Shown here: one piece after another, positions 61,576 to 64,000 of the stretch
Layout: each line of letters begins with the position of its first letter
Position numbering within the stretch: the first letter of the stretch is position 1
Assembly (NCBI GenBank): GCA_019753105.1
Contig: JAIELJ010000013.1
Coordinates: forward strand, 62,001 to 126,000
Direction of reading: 5' to 3'
Length of the DNA: 64,000 nt
DNA from: Hyphomonadaceae bacterium
Lineage (GTDB): Bacteria > Pseudomonadota > Alphaproteobacteria > Caulobacterales > Aquidulcibacteraceae
Notes under the pieces: model-generated
What the model was told of the DNA's origin: nothing
Seen by the model: the letters and a program-made list of their open reading frames with translations, nothing else
Database searches by the model: none
Position numbers and translations under genes: made by a program

Positions 61576-64000
61576 TCAAGCCGCCGCCAGCAGCTCTTTC
61601 ACCCGCCCGACCAGCTGCTCCATCGTCACTGGCTTGCTCATATAGTGCACCGGATAGTTCTCCAGCATGTGGCTGAAGCTTTCCGGCGCGTAGCCCGAAA
61701 GGAAGAGCACTTTGGCGTTGCCGATGACTTTTGGATCGGCTTCTTGCAGCATTTCCGGGCCGGTCATGATCGGCATTGAGACGTCGGAGATGATGATGTC
61801 GTAGGCGCCGGGATTGCGCGCGAGCACTTCAAGCGCTTCCTCGCCGTTCTCGGCTTCTTCGACCTCGTAACCGCACTCTTTCAGATTGCGCGCGATCGAG
61901 CGGCGTACAGCGGTTTGATCTTCGACGAAGAGGATCTTGCCGCGTCCCGCCACGTCCTTCGGTGGCGGCGCGATGAGCGCGCGTTCTTTGGCGGCGATTT
62001 CTTCCAGCTCTTCCGATGTCGGATCATAGACCGGCAAGAAGATGCGGAACGTCGTACCTACGCCCAGCTTCGAGGTGAAGAAGATGTAGCCGCCCGATTG
62101 CTTGATGATGCCGTAGCTGGTCGCGAGGCCAAGGCCCGTGCCTTTGCCGGCTTCCTTGGTCGAGTGATACGGACGGAAGATTTTCGCCGCGTGCTCCGGC
62201 TTGATGCCCGAGCCCGTATCTTCCACTTCGATCATGACGTACTGGCCGTCTTCGATTGGGTTGTGGCCAAGCCCACGCGCCGCTTCGGCGCTGATCACCG
62301 ACGTGCGCACCGTGAGCTTGCCGTCCTTCGGGATCGGCGAATCTTTCGGCGTCATCGCATCGCGCGCATTTGTGGCGAGATTGATCAGCACACGCTCGAG
62401 CTGGGTTTTATCCACCTTCACATACGGCAGATCGCGGCCGTGGCGGATTTCGTACGGGATCGAAGCGCCCATAATCCGGCGCATGAGTTCCTGACGCGAG
62501 CCGATGAAATCGCCCACATCAAACACTTCGCGCGCAAACGTCTGCTGACGCGCATAGGCGCGCAACATTTCGGAGAGTTCCTTGGCGCTCGCGGCGTTAT
62601 CGGAGATTTCCTGCAGCGTCGGATAATCCGCGTCGCCGACCGGGTGACGGCGCAGCAGATACGAACAATTCTGCATGACGACCGTCAGCAGGTTGTTGAA
62701 GTCGTGCGCAACGCCGGCGGCAAGTTCGCCGATCTCGCGCATCTTTTCCGATTGGGCCAAGCGCGTTTCGAGTTCGCGCTGCTGGCTGACGTTGGAGATA
62801 TACGCAATGCCGCGCCCTTCGGCGGAGCGCGCAAGGTGGACGTGCACCGCCGTCGGCGGCTTCGTCGCCAGCGTGATCTCGACCGGATCGTTCAGCGCCT
62901 GGCGCAAACGATGCGCCAGCGCACTCGGGCCTTCGGACGCTTCGAACAAATCGGCGAACGCCGCACTCGGCGTCGCGCGGCCTTGCGTCATTTCCATCAA
63001 TGCCGCGTTTGAATCGAGCAACGCCGCCGAACCGGGATCGATGCCGTCGAGCATAGCCACGCCGAACGGCGCGTTCGCGAAAATGCCCTCATCACCATGG
63101 CCGCCGCTGCTCGCCGCTTGCGCGACCGGCGCTTCCGGCGCTTCGGCATCGGCGAAGAACACGAACGTGCGCGACGCGCCGTCCACCTCTTCAGCTGGCC
63201 AGAACGACAGCGCCGATGCTTGCGTTTCATGGCCATCAATGCCGCGCAATGTCACCTTCGCGCGCGACGCGCCAAAGCCGCGCCGATCGCGACGGAGCAA
63301 ACGCGACGGATCTTCCTTCACGATGTCCTTGACGCGCAGCAGCGAAGGATCGTCGCCGAGCCCCAGCACCGAGCGCAGCGAGCGATTCATGTAAACGACC
63401 GTGCCGTCCGCGCGCGCTGCGAAGAAGCCGACCGGTGAGTCATCCAGAAACAATTGGCGGCCATCGCTCTCGACATCGCCGTGCTCAGCGACGCCCAGTT
63501 CACGCAAGCGCCACAACACATGCCCGCCGGGCATCGGACCAACCGAAGCCTCGAAGCGCGTGTGCTTTCCATTGATTGCCGCCGTCGCCGGCAGTTCTTC
63601 GCGGCGCACTTGGCCGAGCTGTGCTGCTTTCGACAAACGAAACATCGGCGCAGACAGCATTGGATCCGCGCCAAACAAACGGCTCATCATCGGCGGACGA
63701 TCACTATCGCCCAGCGCGCCCGTGAGTTCGGCCAATTCGCGATAGACCGCATTCGCCGTCAGCGGCGAGAGATTGCCGTCCGTCACCAGCGCCGCTTCAT
63801 CGAGCGCATCAATCAGCGCAAACTCATTGCGTCCACTCAGCAGAGAGGCCGCAGCGATCACGCCGCGTTCCGGAAACGCGCCATACTTGCGGCCTTGGCC
63901 GCGCGACAGCCAGAAAAACAAAACCATGCCCGCAGCCGCGAGCAGAACGAGCAACACCGCGCCAGCTTGGCCGACGCTCGGCCCCGCCGTGATCGCAACG
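61576..64000 (-). CDS. cckA: CckA-type hybrid histidine kinase (5' end beyond the window)
   Basis: This hybrid kinase controls CtrA through ChpT in Caulobacter relatives. An inner-membrane helix near residue 10 (LVLLAAAGMVLFFW) is followed by PAS-like regions, a HisKA domain (GELAAGVAHDFNNLLTVVMQ), an HATPase (DTGSGIKPEH, GKGTGLGLATSYGIIKQSGG) and a C-terminal receiver (ILFVEDQTAVRRSI, phosphoacceptor Asp in DIIISDVSMPIM, Lys in MSKPVT). The frame stays open to the right edge, so the start is probably outside; an internal GTG at 63957 would make 793 residues. Confidence 0.94.
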   Translation of the reverse strand, partial: VAITAGPSVGQAGAVLLVLLAAAGMVLFFWLSRGQGRKYGAFPERGVIAAASLLSGRNEFALIDALDEAALVTDGNLSPLTANAVYRELAELTGALGDSDRPPMMSRLFGADPMLSAPMFRLSKAAQLGQVRREELPATAAINGKHTRFEASVGPMPGGHVLWRLRELGVAEHGDVESDGRQLFLDDSPVGFFAARADGTVVYMNRSLRSVLGLGDDPSLLRVKDIVKEDPSRLLRRDRRGFGASRAKVTLRGIDGHETQASALSFWPAEEVDGASRTFVFFADAEAPEAPVAQAASSGGHGDEGIFANAPFGVAMLDGIDPGSAALLDSNAALMEMTQGRATPSAAFADLFEASEGPSALAHRLRQALNDPVEITLATKPPTAVHVHLARSAEGRGIAYISNVSQQRELETRLAQSEKMREIGELAAGVAHDFNNLLTVVMQNCSYLLRRHPVGDADYPTLQEISDNAASAKELSEMLRAYARQQTFAREVFDVGDFIGSRQELMRRIMGASIPYEIRHGRDLPYVKVDKTQLERVLINLATNARDAMTPKDSPIPKDGKLTVRTSVISAEAARGLGHNPIEDGQYVMIEVEDTGSGIKPEHAAKIFRPYHSTKEAGKGTGLGLATSYGIIKQSGGYIFFTSKLGVGTTFRIFLPVYDPTSEELEEIAAKERALIAPPPKDVAGRGKILFVEDQTAVRRSIARNLKECGYEVEEAENGEEALEVLARNPGAYDIIISDVSMPIMTGPEMLQEADPKVIGNAKVLFLSGYAPESFSHMLENYPVHYMSKPVTMEQLVGRVKELLAAA

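Overview
The window reads as chromosomal DNA of a GC-rich alphaproteobacterium, most likely Caulobacterales or Hyphomonadales-like. The evidence is an RcGTA-type gene transfer agent cluster, a MucR regulator, a CckA-type hybrid kinase, an alphaproteobacterial SOS box (GTTC-N7-GTTC) at recA, and families common in this class (DUF1491, DUF2336, DUF6456, BolA plus monothiol glutaredoxin). No rRNA, tRNA, CRISPR array or insertion sequence was recognised.

Layout. 1-11029 (minus strand): a gene transfer agent head-tail operon in the canonical order gp1 to gp15. gp15 runs off the left edge, and the capsid gene carries an apparent frameshift near its 5' end. 11233-23156: housekeeping and hypothetical genes, namely a PBP1A-type peptidoglycan synthase, an ABC-F ATPase, DUF2336, release factor 3, DUF1491, secreted proteins, a histidine kinase, SufE and DUF6456. 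23153-23817: a 5'-truncated DnaA-like helix-turn-helix remnant and mucR with AT-rich flanks. 23946-31114 (minus strand): a tightly overlapping ten-gene membrane operon in Mrp/Mbh order (E-F-G-DUF4040-B-C-D-D-small-D). Its three large antiporter-like subunits have lost most of the charged residues that normally carry protons. 31202-34182: a second DUF2336 gene, an MFS transporter and a small secreted protein. 34297-37486 (minus strand): ExbB, two ExbD and two TonB-like proteins. 37915-41742: bolA-grxD, an HtrA-like protease, DUF502, PPK2 and rpsD with a clear terminator. 41994-42964: two tandem paralogues of unknown function, the first with its ribosome binding site inside a perfect hairpin. 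42965-47916: bfr-bfd, rimO, a DEAD-box helicase and a frameshifted SRAP gene. 47913-56691: a histidine kinase, a DUF6882-like protein, a TrmJ-like methyltransferase, icd, enoyl-CoA hydratase, a GNAT protein and alaS. An intergenic palindrome fills the icd/echA junction. 56794-64000: a VOC protein, recA with its SOS box, an orphan Imm11-like protein, pirin, a lipoprotein, a Nudix hydrolase and cckA, which runs off the right edge.

The most unusual observations are the residue-poor Mrp-like complex, the hairpin-masked ribosome binding site before the tandem paralogues, the orphan Imm11-like protein, and three disrupted genes (capsid, SRAP, DnaA-like HTH). Two of the three would be restored by removing a single A, so sequencing error has to be excluded before calling them pseudogenes. 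All alignments were made by eye from memory of the families; no search was run.
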